Shown: one piece after another, positions 25,616 to 34,433 of the stretch
Numbering within the stretch: the first letter of the stretch is position 1
Layout of the letters: each line of letters starts with the position of its first letter
From: an uncultured Acetatifactor sp.
Lineage (GTDB): Bacteria; Bacillota; Clostridia; Lachnospirales; Lachnospiraceae
Assembly: GCA_910586835.1 (NCBI GenBank)
Contig: CAJUJU010000003.1
Location: 25,820 to 89,819 of the forward strand
DNA length: 64,000 bases
Direction: 5' to 3'
Notes under the pieces: generated by a model
What the model was told of the DNA's origin: nothing
What the model saw: only the letters and a program-made list of their open reading frames with translations
Databases searched by the model: none
Made by a program: the position numbers and the translations under genes

Positions 25616-26008
25616 TTACAGGGTCTTTTCATAATCGCTGATAATTTCCTTCAGCCTTGTCAGTTCGTTCTTCATCTTGTCGGGATTCTGCTCCACATGA
25701 AGAATTGCCGCGCAGATATCGGACTTTGAGATTACGTCTCTGAAGTTTGCATAGTCGGTTGCAAAATTATTCAGGATGACTTCTCTGGAATTCTCGGTGG
25801 GGCGGTAGGTTCTGCTCAGTACCTTTCCACTGTGGGTAACGCCGCACACCTCTACGAGATCGTCCTTCAGAAGCTTTCTCAATACTGCGATAACCGTGCT
25901 CTGAGTCAGCCCTCTCATCTCATTTACGATATCGGTGGAAGTCATAGCTTCCTCGGATTTCCATAAAATGTTCAGGACGTCTAACTCCCTTGGATTTAAT
26001 TGTGCCAT
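25616..26008 (-). CDS. BlaI/MecI/CopY-family transcriptional repressor
   Basis: A 130-residue repressor with a winged-helix DNA-binding domain (LNPRELDVLNILWKSEEAMT, then TQSTVIAVLRKLLKDDLVEV) and a C-terminal dimerisation helix region. The family binds TACA-type dyads and is cut by the M56 partner. TAAGGAGG is placed ideally before the ATG on the minus strand, and a near-consensus promoter lies just upstream. It leads a three-gene operon with the BlaR1-like gene and the small secreted protein gene. The operon sits between pseB and pseC in the opposite direction. Confidence 0.9.
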   Translation of the reverse strand: MAQLNPRELDVLNILWKSEEAMTSTDIVNEMRGLTQSTVIAVLRKLLKDDLVEVCGVTHSGKVLSRTYRPTENSREVILNNFATDYANFRDVISKSDICAAILHVEQNPDKMKNELTRLKEIISDYEKTL

Positions 26009-26034
26009 TTTTGTAACCTCCTTATATGTGCACC

Positions 26035-26063
26035 ATTATATTATTAATATTTAAACAAGTCAA
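26035..26063 (-). promoter_or_regulatory. Sigma-A promoter of the blaI-like operon
   Basis: On the minus strand TTGACT (26058-26063), 17-bp spacer and TATAAT (26035-26040). The initiation region just downstream overlaps the ribosome site of the repressor gene. Autoregulation by the repressor is expected from the family. Confidence 0.8.
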
Positions 26064-26074
26064 TAGATTTTTCC

Positions 26075-26115
26075 TTGTAACATCGTTGGTTTCCTGCTAA
26101 ACTATAGGGCATAAT
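26075..26115 (+). promoter_or_regulatory. Candidate promoter region of pseC
   Basis: Two overlapping options are visible: TTGTAA (26075-26080), 17 bp, TAAACT (26098-26103), or TTGGTT (26086-26091), 18 bp, CATAAT (26110-26115). Either would be divergent from the blaI promoter. Confidence 0.4.
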
Positions 26116-26221
26116 CTACAATGTGCCGACGACGGAAGAACGATTCAGACTCAAGTTGGCGGACAGAGGGAAAAGTTTGGAGGAAGAACTGCTCTCAAAT
26201 ATTGGCAGGGAGGTAATTATT

Positions 26222-27415
26222 ATGGAAGAACTGGCAGTATTTGGCGGAGACCCGGTCAGGAAGACGCCAATTCATTATGGAAGACAATGTATTGAGGAAG
26301 ACGATATCGCCGCAGTGGTGGAAGCGCTGAGAAGCGACCTCATCACCTGCGGCCCCAGAAATGAAGAGTTGGAGGAAAAGCTTTGTGAGATCACGGGGGC
26401 AAGGTATGCGGTGGCGGTGGCAAACGGTACGGCTGCGCTGCACCTGGCGGCGATGGCTGCAGGCTTTGGAGAGGGGGACGAGGTGATCGTCAGCGCCATC
26501 ACCTTTGCCGCCTCGGCAAACTGCGTGTTGTACTGCGGAGCCAGACCGGTGTTTGCGGATATTCGTCCGGATACCTGGAACATTGATCCGGAGTCCGTGG
26601 AGAGATTGATCACTTCCCGCACCCGGGGAATCGTGGCGGTGGATTTTACCGGACAGGCCGTGGAACACGATGCCCTGAGGCGGATCTGTGAAAAGAACGG
26701 ATTGATTCTGATCGAGGATGCGGCTCATGCCATCGGAACGAAATACAAGGGTCAGCCGGTGGGCTCCATTGCGGATATGACCTGTTTCAGCTTTCACCCG
26801 GTGAAGACCGTTACGGGGGGAGAGGGCGGCGCCATAACCACCGATGACGAACAGCTGTATCACCGCCTGATGAGGCTTCGTACCCACGGAATCACGCGCA
26901 GCCAGGAGGAGATGGTTCATCCCACGGATGCGAAATGGTATAATGAGCAGGTGGAACTGGGATTCAATTACCGCATGACGGACTTTCAGGCGGCGCTGCT
27001 GCTCAGTCAGCTGAATAAGCTTCCAAAGTTTGCCGAAAGGCGGAAGGAGTTGGTCCGGAAATATGACCAGGCCTTTCGGGACATGCCGGAAATCTCAATC
27101 CAGAGAGAAATTCCGGAGTCGGACACGGTGAGACATCTCTACGTCCTGCGGCTTAAGCCGGACAGGCTGACCTGTGACAGAAGGCAGTTCTTTGATGCGC
27201 TGTACGCGGAGAACGTCTGTGCCCAGGTGCATTATCTGCCTGTGTACTGGCATTCCTATTATGAAAAACTGGGATATGTCAAAGGGCTTTGTCCCAATGC
27301 GGAGAGCTATTATGAGGAAGTTATGAGCCTGCCGCTGTATTATCAGCTGACGGATGCAGATGCGGAAGACGTGATCCGTGCGGTGAACAAGGTTGTGGAA
27401 TATTACAGAAAATGA
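26222..27415 (+). CDS. pseC: UDP-4-amino-4,6-dideoxy-N-acetyl-beta-L-altrosamine transaminase, PseC
   Basis: The second step of pseudaminic acid synthesis, a PLP-dependent transfer of an amino group from glutamate to the PseB product. The 397-residue product is a DegT/DnrJ/EryC1/StrS aminotransferase. The PLP Lys is residue 195 in FHPVKTVTGGEGGA, with ANGTAALHLA and IEDAAHAIGTKY as cofactor contacts. The opening GGDPVRKTPIHYGRQCIEED and SDLITCGP are typical of PseC. AGGGAGG at 26207-26213 supports this start over an in-frame ATG 99 bases upstream. The stop overlaps the region of the next gene start. Confidence 0.92.
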   Translation: MEELAVFGGDPVRKTPIHYGRQCIEEDDIAAVVEALRSDLITCGPRNEELEEKLCEITGARYAVAVANGTAALHLAAMAAGFGEGDEVIVSAITFAASANCVLYCGARPVFADIRPDTWNIDPESVERLITSRTRGIVAVDFTGQAVEHDALRRICEKNGLILIEDAAHAIGTKYKGQPVGSIADMTCFSFHPVKTVTGGEGGAITTDDEQLYHRLMRLRTHGITRSQEEMVHPTDAKWYNEQVELGFNYRMTDFQAALLLSQLNKLPKFAERRKELVRKYDQAFRDMPEISIQREIPESDTVRHLYVLRLKPDRLTCDRRQFFDALYAENVCAQVHYLPVYWHSYYEKLGYVKGLCPNAESYYEEVMSLPLYYQLTDADAEDVIRAVNKVVEYYRK

Positions 27416-27429
27416 CACAGGAGCAGAAA

Positions 27430-28404
27430 ATGGATAAGATAGCCGTATTAATTCCGTGCTATAATGAAGAACAGACCATAGCGAAGGTGGTTCGGGATGT
27501 GAGGAATGCATTGCCGGAGGCAGTGGTGTATGTGTATGACAATAACTCAAAGGACAGGACGGCGGAGCTTGCCGCCGCTTCCGGAGCCGTTGTGCGCCAT
27601 GAGTACCGGCAGGGAAAGGGCAATGTGATCCGCCGGATGTTTCGGGAGATTGACGCCGAGTGCTACCTTATGATAGACGGGGACGATACCTATCCGCTGG
27701 ACTGTGCGGGGGAGTTGGTGGAAAAGGTGCTGGGGCATAATGCCGACATGGTTGTGGGGGACAGACTTTCCTCCACATATTTTACGGAGAATAAGCGCCC
27801 TTTTCACAATTTTGGCAACAGCCTGATGCGAACGGGCATCAACAGGCTGTTCCACACGGACATCAAGGATATCATGACGGGATACAGGGCTTTCAGCTAT
27901 GAGTTTGTCAAAACCTTTCCTGTTTTTTCCAAAGGCTTTGAGATTGAGACAGAGATGACCATCCACGCCGTAAACTATAATATGCAGGTGGAAAACGTGG
28001 TGGTGGAGTACCGGGACAGGCCGGAAGGCAGTTTTTCCAAGCTGAACACCTACAGCGACGGAATGAAGGTGGTACACAAGATGCTGCAGCTGTACAGAAA
28101 CTACAGGCCCCTTCGTTTTTTCGGAATGATCGGACTGTTTCTGACGCTTTTGGCGGCAGTGTTTGTTGCGCCGATCTTTGCGGAGTATTTCAGAACCGGT
28201 CTGGTGCCAAGGTTCCCCACGCTGATTGTTTGCGGGTTTATTGTGCTTGCTGGAATTCAGTCTTTTTTTTCGGGCATGATATTGGAGGTGCTGGCGGCAA
28301 AGGACAAGCGTGATTTTGAGTACCGGCTGGCAAAGATCAGCGTGGAGAAAAGGCGGGGAATGAGAGATGGCTGCAGGGATGGAGAGAGAGGGCACAGTGT
28401 CTGA
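27430..28404 (+). CDS. GT2 glycosyltransferase, dolichyl/polyprenyl-phosphate sugar synthase type
   Basis: A family 2 glycosyltransferase of 324 residues with the GT-A nucleotide-binding start IAVLIPCYNEEQTIAKVV and the metal motif MIDGDDTYPLD. Two membrane helices near the C-terminus (FFGMIGLFLTLLAAVFVAPI and the FPTLIVCGFIVLAGIQSFF region) resemble proteins that transfer a sugar to polyprenyl phosphate. AGGAG at 27418-27422 favours the ATG at 27430; an ATG at 27412 overlapping the pseC stop is the alternative. It is followed by a GNAT gene with a 38-base overlap. The sugar is unknown. Confidence 0.82.
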   Translation: MDKIAVLIPCYNEEQTIAKVVRDVRNALPEAVVYVYDNNSKDRTAELAAASGAVVRHEYRQGKGNVIRRMFREIDAECYLMIDGDDTYPLDCAGELVEKVLGHNADMVVGDRLSSTYFTENKRPFHNFGNSLMRTGINRLFHTDIKDIMTGYRAFSYEFVKTFPVFSKGFEIETEMTIHAVNYNMQVENVVVEYRDRPEGSFSKLNTYSDGMKVVHKMLQLYRNYRPLRFFGMIGLFLTLLAAVFVAPIFAEYFRTGLVPRFPTLIVCGFIVLAGIQSFFSGMILEVLAAKDKRDFEYRLAKISVEKRRGMRDGCRDGERGHSV

Positions 28405-28993
28405 CGGGAGGGTCTGCGAGGATGCCTCCGCGGGAATTTATCTTCGGTTCATGACTCGGGACGATACGGGGCTGATTGTAAGATGGCGAAACAGCGAACC
28501 GGTTCGGAAGAACTTTATTTATCAGGCGCTTTTTACCGTCCATAGCCATGAAAACTGGATCAGGACCATGGTGGACACCGGAAGGGTGATACAGATGATG
28601 ATCTGTGATATGGCATCGGACAAGCCGTTGGGTTCCGTGTATATCAGAGACATTGACAGACAGCACAATAAGGCGGAATATGGTATCTTTATCGGAGAAG
28701 AACAGGCAAGAGGCAGAGGCGTGGGAACGGCTGCGGCGAGGCTGATGCTTTGTTATTGTTTTGAAGAGCAGGGGCTGCACAGGGTATTCCTCAGGGTCTT
28801 TGCGGACAACAGGCAGGCCATTCGAAGCTATGAGAAGGCAGGCTTCCGGCGGGAGGGACTGCTGCGGGACGATGTGTGTATTGAGGGAAAATACCGCGAT
28901 ATCCTGTGGATGGCGGCTGTCCGGCCGGAGAAGGCGGATGAACAGGGGACGACGGGTGGGGACACCAAATATCCCGCGGAAGTACAAATTTGA
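28367..28993 (+). CDS. GNAT N-acetyltransferase of the glycan locus
   Basis: A GNAT domain protein of up to 208 residues. GIYLRFMTRDDTGLIVRWRN opens the domain, IGEEQARGRGVGTAAARLML is the acetyl-CoA loop, and FADNRQAIRSYEKAGFRREG closes it. It overlaps the preceding glycosyltransferase gene by 38 bases, and a start at GTG 28400 with AGAGAGGG would nearly remove this overlap. In this locus it may acetylate a nucleotide-linked amino sugar. Two candidates are the PseC product, although the protein at 42943 is the better PseH, and dTDP-4-amino-sugar made by WecE at 49128. The latter is my guess. Confidence 0.75.
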   Translation: MAAGMEREGTVSDGRVCEDASAGIYLRFMTRDDTGLIVRWRNSEPVRKNFIYQALFTVHSHENWIRTMVDTGRVIQMMICDMASDKPLGSVYIRDIDRQHNKAEYGIFIGEEQARGRGVGTAAARLMLCYCFEEQGLHRVFLRVFADNRQAIRSYEKAGFRREGLLRDDVCIEGKYRDILWMAAVRPEKADEQGTTGGDTKYPAEVQI

Positions 28994-29042
28994 AAAAAGC
29001 CCGACTTGGGCGACTGCTGTAAATGGCAGATGGGAGTGAGGA

Positions 29043-30008
29043 ATGAAGAAGATCAGTTTTGTGATTCCATGCTATCGCTCGGAGCATACGCTTCCCCATG
29101 TGGTAGCGGAGATCCGGGAAAAGATGAAGGGTCTGGAGCAATATGAGTATGATATTTTTCTGGTAAATGACTGTTCGCCGGACGATACCTTCGGAACCAT
29201 CCGCAGGCTCTGCGGTGAATTTGAGAATATTACGGGGATCAGTTTTGCGAGAAACTTTGGTCAGCATGCCGCTCTGATGGCGGGGCTGCGCCATTCCGAC
29301 GGAGATTATGTGGTTTGCCTGGATGATGACGGGCAGACACCGGCGGATGAGGTGGATAAGCTGCTTGCAAAGCTGGAGGAGGGTTATGATGCCGTTTATG
29401 CCAGGTATGAACACAAACAGCATTCCGCCTTCCGGAACATGGGAAGCAAGGTGAATGAGCTCATGACCAGGGTGATGCTGGGCAAGCCCGCGGATCTGTA
29501 TATATCAAGTTATTTTGCGGTGAAGCGGTTTGTGGTGGAGGATATGGTCAGATATGAAAATTCCTATCCTTATGTCATCGGCCTGGTGCTTCGAGCCACC
29601 AGAAACATTACCAATGTGGCGGTGAATCACAGAGAGCGGGAGGAGGGAACCTCCGGCTATACGCTGAAGAAGCTGGTGGGACTGTGGTTTAACGGGTTTA
29701 CGGCCTTTTCCGTCAAACCGCTGCGGATTGCCACCGCCATGGGAGGCTTCAGCGCATTCATCGGATTTCTGTATGGAATCTATACGATTGTCAAGCGGTT
29801 TGTGAATCCGGATGTGCCCCTGGGATTCAGTTCTACCATGGCGGCGCTGGTATTTTTCGGCGGTATGATTATGCTGATGCTGGGGCTGATCGGAGAATAT
29901 ATCGGGCGTATTTATATCAGCCTGAATAATTCGCCGCAGTATGTGATCCGGGAGACCATCGCGCAGAGGGAAACCGTGGGGACGCAGGAGGGAAAGCCGG
30001 ATGAATAA
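29043..30008 (+). CDS. GT2 glycosyltransferase, ArnC/GtrB-like with two C-terminal membrane helices
   Basis: A 321-residue family 2 transferase: ISFVIPCYRSEHTLPHVVAE at the start, DIFLVNDCSPDDTF, ISFARNFGQHAALMAGLRHS and the metal motif LDDDGQTP, where ArnC and GtrB usually have DADLQ. Two helices follow (ATAMGGFSAFIGFLYGIYTI and MAALVFFGGMIMLMLGLIGE) before the IGRIYISLNNSPQYVIRE tail that is typical for undecaprenyl-phosphate sugar synthases. It should load one sugar on the lipid carrier at the inner face. The last bases overlap the start of the next membrane gene, which is the probable user of that lipid-linked sugar. Confidence 0.85.
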   Translation: MKKISFVIPCYRSEHTLPHVVAEIREKMKGLEQYEYDIFLVNDCSPDDTFGTIRRLCGEFENITGISFARNFGQHAALMAGLRHSDGDYVVCLDDDGQTPADEVDKLLAKLEEGYDAVYARYEHKQHSAFRNMGSKVNELMTRVMLGKPADLYISSYFAVKRFVVEDMVRYENSYPYVIGLVLRATRNITNVAVNHREREEGTSGYTLKKLVGLWFNGFTAFSVKPLRIATAMGGFSAFIGFLYGIYTIVKRFVNPDVPLGFSSTMAALVFFGGMIMLMLGLIGEYIGRIYISLNNSPQYVIRETIAQRETVGTQEGKPDE

Positions 30009-31692
30009 GTTTTTGGAATTCTGGAAACGGGACAGGCGATATGTGACTCTGATAAAAGCAGTGCTGCTGGCACTGCTTCCTGTTTTGTGCAGCGCCGTGC
30101 GGTGCGCCGTGGACCAAAGAGGCATCGGGGATGTTTATCTGCCGGCGTGTGAGTGGAACGACGAGCTGTTTTATTTCAAGCAGGTGGAAGGGATGATACA
30201 TTACGGATATCCGTTGGGGTATTTTGGATTTAATGAAAGTCATGCGCTGAAGCTGTCCTTTGCGGCATGGAGCCCGGTGCTGGTATTTCCCTGGATTTTC
30301 TGGGGGCTTCTGTTCGGATGGAATCTGTTGTCGCCCATTTTCTGCAATCTGGTGCTTCTGACAGGGGCATGTATTCTCTTCGTATGGCTGGCCAAGCCCA
30401 CCTGGAAACAGCTTGGGATTCTGAGCCTTTTGTTCTGTCTGTATACGCCCTTCAGCAGGTATATACTCTCGGGAATGCCGGAAATCATCTGTTTCAGTAT
30501 GCTGATTGTCTTCTACAGCCTTGCGGTCAATTATCTGAACCGGGAAAGGGTGTGGAAGCTTGTGGTCCTGTTTGTCATGGCAGGGGTGATGACGTTGATG
30601 CGTCCGTATCTGCTGCTGTTTCTGCTGCTTCCGGCGTATCTTTGGATCCGCAGGGCAAGGTGGAAAGGGGCGCTGGGATCTGCGGCGGTGATTGCCGTGG
30701 TTCTGGCTGCTTATATTTGGACCAAACATTATCTGGGTGCGGAATATTTTGCACCTCTGTTTTTTACCGACTGGGCGGAGGCTTTTTTCCGGCAGGGCCT
30801 GTTCGGTGGGATCCGGTTTACTCTGGGAAAGCTGTATTACATGGGAAAGGGCTTTTGGTCCCATCTGGTGCAGGGACTGCGCACCGGACTTGCCTCAGGC
30901 GCTTACTTCGGCGGGTATCTGGTCATGCTTCTGGTGTTGGCTGTCCAGTGTATTGCGGACGGCAGAAAGCTGCGCAGGCTGTCCCGGATCCGGGCGGCGG
31001 AATCAGGGGAGAAACCGGCTGCGGAAACGGCGCAGGCGGCGGAAGAAAAGCTTACAGTGGAGCAGCAGGAGTCGGCCATAGTCCGGGTGCGCAGCAGGCT
31101 GATCATTCAGGGGCACCTCCTGTTCAGCTTTATTGCCATGCTGTTTGCGCTGCTGCTGATGTATAAGCTGACGGAGGGGAGCAAGCATCTGCTCACCTTT
31201 ATGGCGGCGGGGATCTTTGTGGTGTCATTGATGGAGACCAGATATTTTAAGAAGGCGGTGCTGCTGGGTGCCACCTTTGCATATCTGTATCTTTACATGG
31301 CGGTGAACCCTTACGATTATCAGGTTCCCTTCCGACAGGAGGAGTTGGAGTCACAGGTGTCGGAATGGAAGGATGTGTTTGCGGAAAAGCTGAAGATTGA
31401 CAGAACCGGAGAACTGCCGGGCTATGACAATGTGATGATCTGGGTATTCAATGACCAGCATCCCGACGGAAGCTATGAAAACGTGGCGTGGCAGCTTCTG
31501 TACGGGCTGCCGGAGGGATTCGGCATCAGCTGCTGTATGCCGGACTATGTGATGGAAAACCTGGAGCATCTGCAGAGCCGTTATCTTGCCACCCTTGCCG
31601 GCGGACGGATTGACGGCCTGTGTGCAGATGCGGGATACCGGGAGATCGGCAGGGACCAGGATCTGGTGGTCTATGAGCTTGTCAGGGAATAG
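30001..31692 (+). CDS. Polytopic membrane protein, probable GT-C-type glycosyltransferase
   Basis: A 563-residue protein with about ten predicted membrane helices. An acidic loop follows the first helix (CEWNDELFYFKQVEGM), the place where GT-C transferases that use lipid-linked sugars carry their catalytic Asp/Glu. A charged cytoplasmic-looking segment of about 50 residues (SGEKPAAETAQAAEEKLTVE) interrupts the helices, and the C-terminus is soluble. I could not assign a family by motif. It overlaps the GT2 gene by eight bases, and that pairing is the layout of GtrB/GT-C decorating systems. The 3' end overlaps the converging SGNH gene by 11 bases. Confidence 0.65.
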   Translation: MNKFLEFWKRDRRYVTLIKAVLLALLPVLCSAVRCAVDQRGIGDVYLPACEWNDELFYFKQVEGMIHYGYPLGYFGFNESHALKLSFAAWSPVLVFPWIFWGLLFGWNLLSPIFCNLVLLTGACILFVWLAKPTWKQLGILSLLFCLYTPFSRYILSGMPEIICFSMLIVFYSLAVNYLNRERVWKLVVLFVMAGVMTLMRPYLLLFLLLPAYLWIRRARWKGALGSAAVIAVVLAAYIWTKHYLGAEYFAPLFFTDWAEAFFRQGLFGGIRFTLGKLYYMGKGFWSHLVQGLRTGLASGAYFGGYLVMLLVLAVQCIADGRKLRRLSRIRAAESGEKPAAETAQAAEEKLTVEQQESAIVRVRSRLIIQGHLLFSFIAMLFALLLMYKLTEGSKHLLTFMAAGIFVVSLMETRYFKKAVLLGATFAYLYLYMAVNPYDYQVPFRQEELESQVSEWKDVFAEKLKIDRTGELPGYDNVMIWVFNDQHPDGSYENVAWQLLYGLPEGFGISCCMPDYVMENLEHLQSRYLATLAGGRIDGLCADAGYREIGRDQDLVVYELVRE

Positions 31693-33082
31693 CTTCCATT
31701 ATTTTCAGAGCAATCAGATAGCGTCCCTGTTCGTTCGGATGAATCAAATCAGAAAGATATTCCGTGTAGTTGGAAGAATCGATTCCCAGGGTATAATAAT
31801 TATCCACTGCAATTACTTGCAGCTCCTCCGCCAGGGAAAGAGCGGCATCGGCATAGGTCTGCAGGTGTACCGCCCCGGGCTCCTGTGATTCCTTCAGAGT
31901 GTATCCGGACCAGGAGGGTGTGCAGAGCAGGATGCAGGCATCCCCATCGTTTTCCCGGATCGTAGCTACGGCGGTTCGGATAGCGCCCGTATAGGTGGTA
32001 ATGTCAAACGGATCATCAGAGGAAACCGGGTATCCCTCCAGATAATCGTTCAGGCCATAGCTGATTACATAACATATCCTTTTTCCGGCAGGGGGATTTT
32101 GAAAACAGGATAAAAAGCCCTGATAAATCTGCTTGTCTTCCGGAACGGCAGAGAGATCTCCGGCAAAAAAGGCCTCTGTGATTCCAGGCAGGGAGATATC
32201 TGTCTCGGGACCGAGAGCGGCGGAATTACCGCCGTAGCCGCAGTTATAGACAGCAGCGCCGGAAAGGCCTTTGACCACACCCGGCACGGACATGCCGTCC
32301 GTGTAGTTGCCGATGACGCTGTCTCCGAAAAAAATCACGGCGGTATCCTGCAGGTCGAATGCAGCGTAATTATCACTGCGCAGGTCGGCTGTGAGGTGTT
32401 CCAGGCGCTCCCCCCATTCGGCGGCGTTCTCCGCGGTGAGCAGGTAGGGATGGAGGTAGTCGCTGTTGGTAGACAGAAAGGCGGCTGCGTCAGGTGTTAT
32501 GTGATAATAATCCGTATACAGGGCAGGATTGGTGACAAGCCATTCCTCAGCAGCATAAAAATAGAATCTGGCATCCGGCAGCTCCGCGGCGTCTGTTAGA
32601 AAATCTTTCCACAGGTTCAACGCCTGGCTGTACTGTTTCCGGGACAGCTGTCTCCAATAGTCGGCGTTGGGGCAGGCGAGAATGCATTCAAAGCTGACAG
32701 AGGGATAACTCTGTATCAGGGAGGCAAGCCCGGAAAGGTCGGTTTTTTCGGGAATGAGTCCCAGATATACGGTGGAGACTTGATTTTGTGACCGTTCGAT
32801 GCGCTTCAGGTAGCGTTTGATGCCTGATACGCCGGACAGCATATTGTCTGCCCGAAAGAGAGTCATTCCGCGGTAATAGGTGAAATCAGCTTCGGAGAAG
32901 GTGTCTATTGGATACATGGAGAGAAATGCCGTGTCAAAGCTTTCCGAGGCAATGCGCCGAAAATCGCTTCGCTGCAGTGCGGTTCGGGAATACAGGATGC
33001 CGGACAGGACAGCCGCCAGAAGGATAAAAGATGTCACTGCAGAGACTATAATATAGTGTTTATGATTTCGTTTTTTTGACAT
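31682..33082 (-). CDS. Membrane-anchored SGNH/GDSL-hydrolase-like protein A
   Basis: A 466-residue protein with one N-terminal helix (HYIIVSAVTSFILLAAVLSG) and a large extracytoplasmic part. The second half has the SGNH blocks: FFGDSVIGN (block I Ser), GYGGNSA (block II Gly), SYGLND (block III Asn) and DLIHPNEQG (block V Asp-His). All catalytic residues are present. The first 200 extracytoplasmic residues (FRRIASESFDTAFLSMYPID and on) show no domain I know. SGNH proteins in polysaccharide loci remove or transfer O-acyl groups. It is the first of three such genes in this locus (others at 45655 and 55437) and pairs with the membrane protein gene upstream on the same strand. Confidence 0.8.
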   Translation of the reverse strand: MSKKRNHKHYIIVSAVTSFILLAAVLSGILYSRTALQRSDFRRIASESFDTAFLSMYPIDTFSEADFTYYRGMTLFRADNMLSGVSGIKRYLKRIERSQNQVSTVYLGLIPEKTDLSGLASLIQSYPSVSFECILACPNADYWRQLSRKQYSQALNLWKDFLTDAAELPDARFYFYAAEEWLVTNPALYTDYYHITPDAAAFLSTNSDYLHPYLLTAENAAEWGERLEHLTADLRSDNYAAFDLQDTAVIFFGDSVIGNYTDGMSVPGVVKGLSGAAVYNCGYGGNSAALGPETDISLPGITEAFFAGDLSAVPEDKQIYQGFLSCFQNPPAGKRICYVISYGLNDYLEGYPVSSDDPFDITTYTGAIRTAVATIRENDGDACILLCTPSWSGYTLKESQEPGAVHLQTYADAALSLAEELQVIAVDNYYTLGIDSSNYTEYLSDLIHPNEQGRYLIALKIMEAIP

Positions 33083-33101
33083 TTGATTAACCTCTTAAAA
33101 A

Positions 33102-34334
33102 TCAATGAAACAGTCCGCCCTGAAACAGGATGCGGAAGTAATCCAGCCCACAGATCAGATGCAGAAGATACACGGCCCATTGGATTCCAAGCTGCCAGGC
33201 GGGCTGCAGGCGGCGCAGGCTGTTTTGGATCAGCACCAGCAGGCTGACGGCATAGAGGAAGAAGAGACCATACATGTAGCCCCAGGAAAAGTTTACATGG
33301 GGCAGCCGATCCCCCTTCTCGTATAAAAACACCAGGGTGGCCAGAGCAACCAGGAAAAACTGCCATGTGAATCTCAAAACGGCGGGCAATTTTTTTCTGA
33401 CCGCACAGAACACAAGGACGGTCAGTGGAAATGCGGCGGCGCGCAGCAGCGCAAGAGGAATGTTGTCGCATGTCGTGGACCATGCAGTCAGGAAGCCGAA
33501 GCCGATTCCTTTTTCTTCACCGGAACCGGATTGAGGGCGGAATACATGGCCAAACTGGTATAGCAGTACGCAGAATGTGGGGAGGAACCAAATGCCGCAT
33601 TGAAAAAAAGCCTTTATTCCATGGAAGCGGCTGCGGATCAGCCGATATAGCATAATCAGCCCTGCGGCGGCAGTAAACACCAGAGTAAAGCTGGGCTTTG
33701 CCAGGGTGGAGAGAAGCAGGGAAAGCCCCATGAAGAGATACTTTGGATGGAACCATTTCATTTCTTTTTCATAAAAGCTTAGAATATCCGCAAACAGAAA
33801 GAACGTGAGGACGGAAAACGGGCGCGCGGCCAGGTAGGTGGCATTGTGATAGGGATTGGGTGTGAACACTCCCAGGTAGCGATATAAATAGTTTTTACCC
33901 AGAGGATTGTACTGTCCCAGCCAGATCAGGGGATAGAGCATTGACGTAAACAGCAGGGAAAATACCAACAGGGAAGAAAGGACTGCACTTTTGCCCCGGG
34001 GATCCTGTGATGTGTTCAGCGTGCCATCAAAGAAAAGCTTCAGAGCCGGGGCGGTGAGGCCGTTTAACAGGGTCACGGCGAAGGCCATGGCGTGCTGAGG
34101 CGTGGTAAAGAGCAGAAAGAATCTTCCGGTCAGAAACAGTAGGGGATAAGGAAAATCATAGCCGCTGGATATGCCCTGCATCTCGGCAATATAGGGCTGG
34201 ATGTCGGAGACATAGCTGCCGCTGTAGTTCATGGACTGCCGGTGAAATAAAAACAGGGTGACAATCAAATAAATAAGGAGTAAAATGGAAAAAGCTATAT
34301 AGTTTTGCAGAAGTATTTTGCTTTTGGATTTCAT
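33102..34334 (-). CDS. Polytopic membrane protein of the glycan locus, unknown
   Basis: A 410-residue protein with about ten membrane helices, including the first helix IAFSILLLIYLIVTLFLF and the last around GIQWAVYLLHLICGLDYFR. An extracytoplasmic loop after helix 1 carries YVSDIQPYIAEMQ, an Asp/Glu-bearing loop reminiscent of GT-C enzymes. A second loop has YNPLGKNYLYRYLG. The family was not recognised. It precedes the SGNH gene A by 19 bases, so the two form a minus-strand pair within a plus-strand cluster. A role in making or modifying a lipid-linked or wall-linked glycan is likely from context only. Confidence 0.6.
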   Translation of the reverse strand: MKSKSKILLQNYIAFSILLLIYLIVTLFLFHRQSMNYSGSYVSDIQPYIAEMQGISSGYDFPYPLLFLTGRFFLLFTTPQHAMAFAVTLLNGLTAPALKLFFDGTLNTSQDPRGKSAVLSSLLVFSLLFTSMLYPLIWLGQYNPLGKNYLYRYLGVFTPNPYHNATYLAARPFSVLTFFLFADILSFYEKEMKWFHPKYLFMGLSLLLSTLAKPSFTLVFTAAAGLIMLYRLIRSRFHGIKAFFQCGIWFLPTFCVLLYQFGHVFRPQSGSGEEKGIGFGFLTAWSTTCDNIPLALLRAAAFPLTVLVFCAVRKKLPAVLRFTWQFFLVALATLVFLYEKGDRLPHVNFSWGYMYGLFFLYAVSLLVLIQNSLRRLQPAWQLGIQWAVYLLHLICGLDYFRILFQGGLFH

Positions 34335-34348
34335 AATTATGGCACCTT

Positions 34349-34369
34349 TCAGAACGTTTGGAGTTCTGA
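34349..34369. promoter_or_regulatory. Inverted repeat in the divergent gap between two membrane-protein genes
   Basis: TCAGAAC (34349-34355) and GTTCTGA (34363-34369) form a 7-bp dyad with a 7-base centre, midway between the minus gene starting at 34334 and the plus gene starting at 34434. It could be an operator; no clear T-run makes a terminator unlikely. Confidence 0.35.
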
Positions 34370-34433
34370 GGCCATTATATCAGAGGAAGCAGAAACTGCC
34401 AAGGTGTAAATGGCGGTGGAAGGAGGGAGGACG

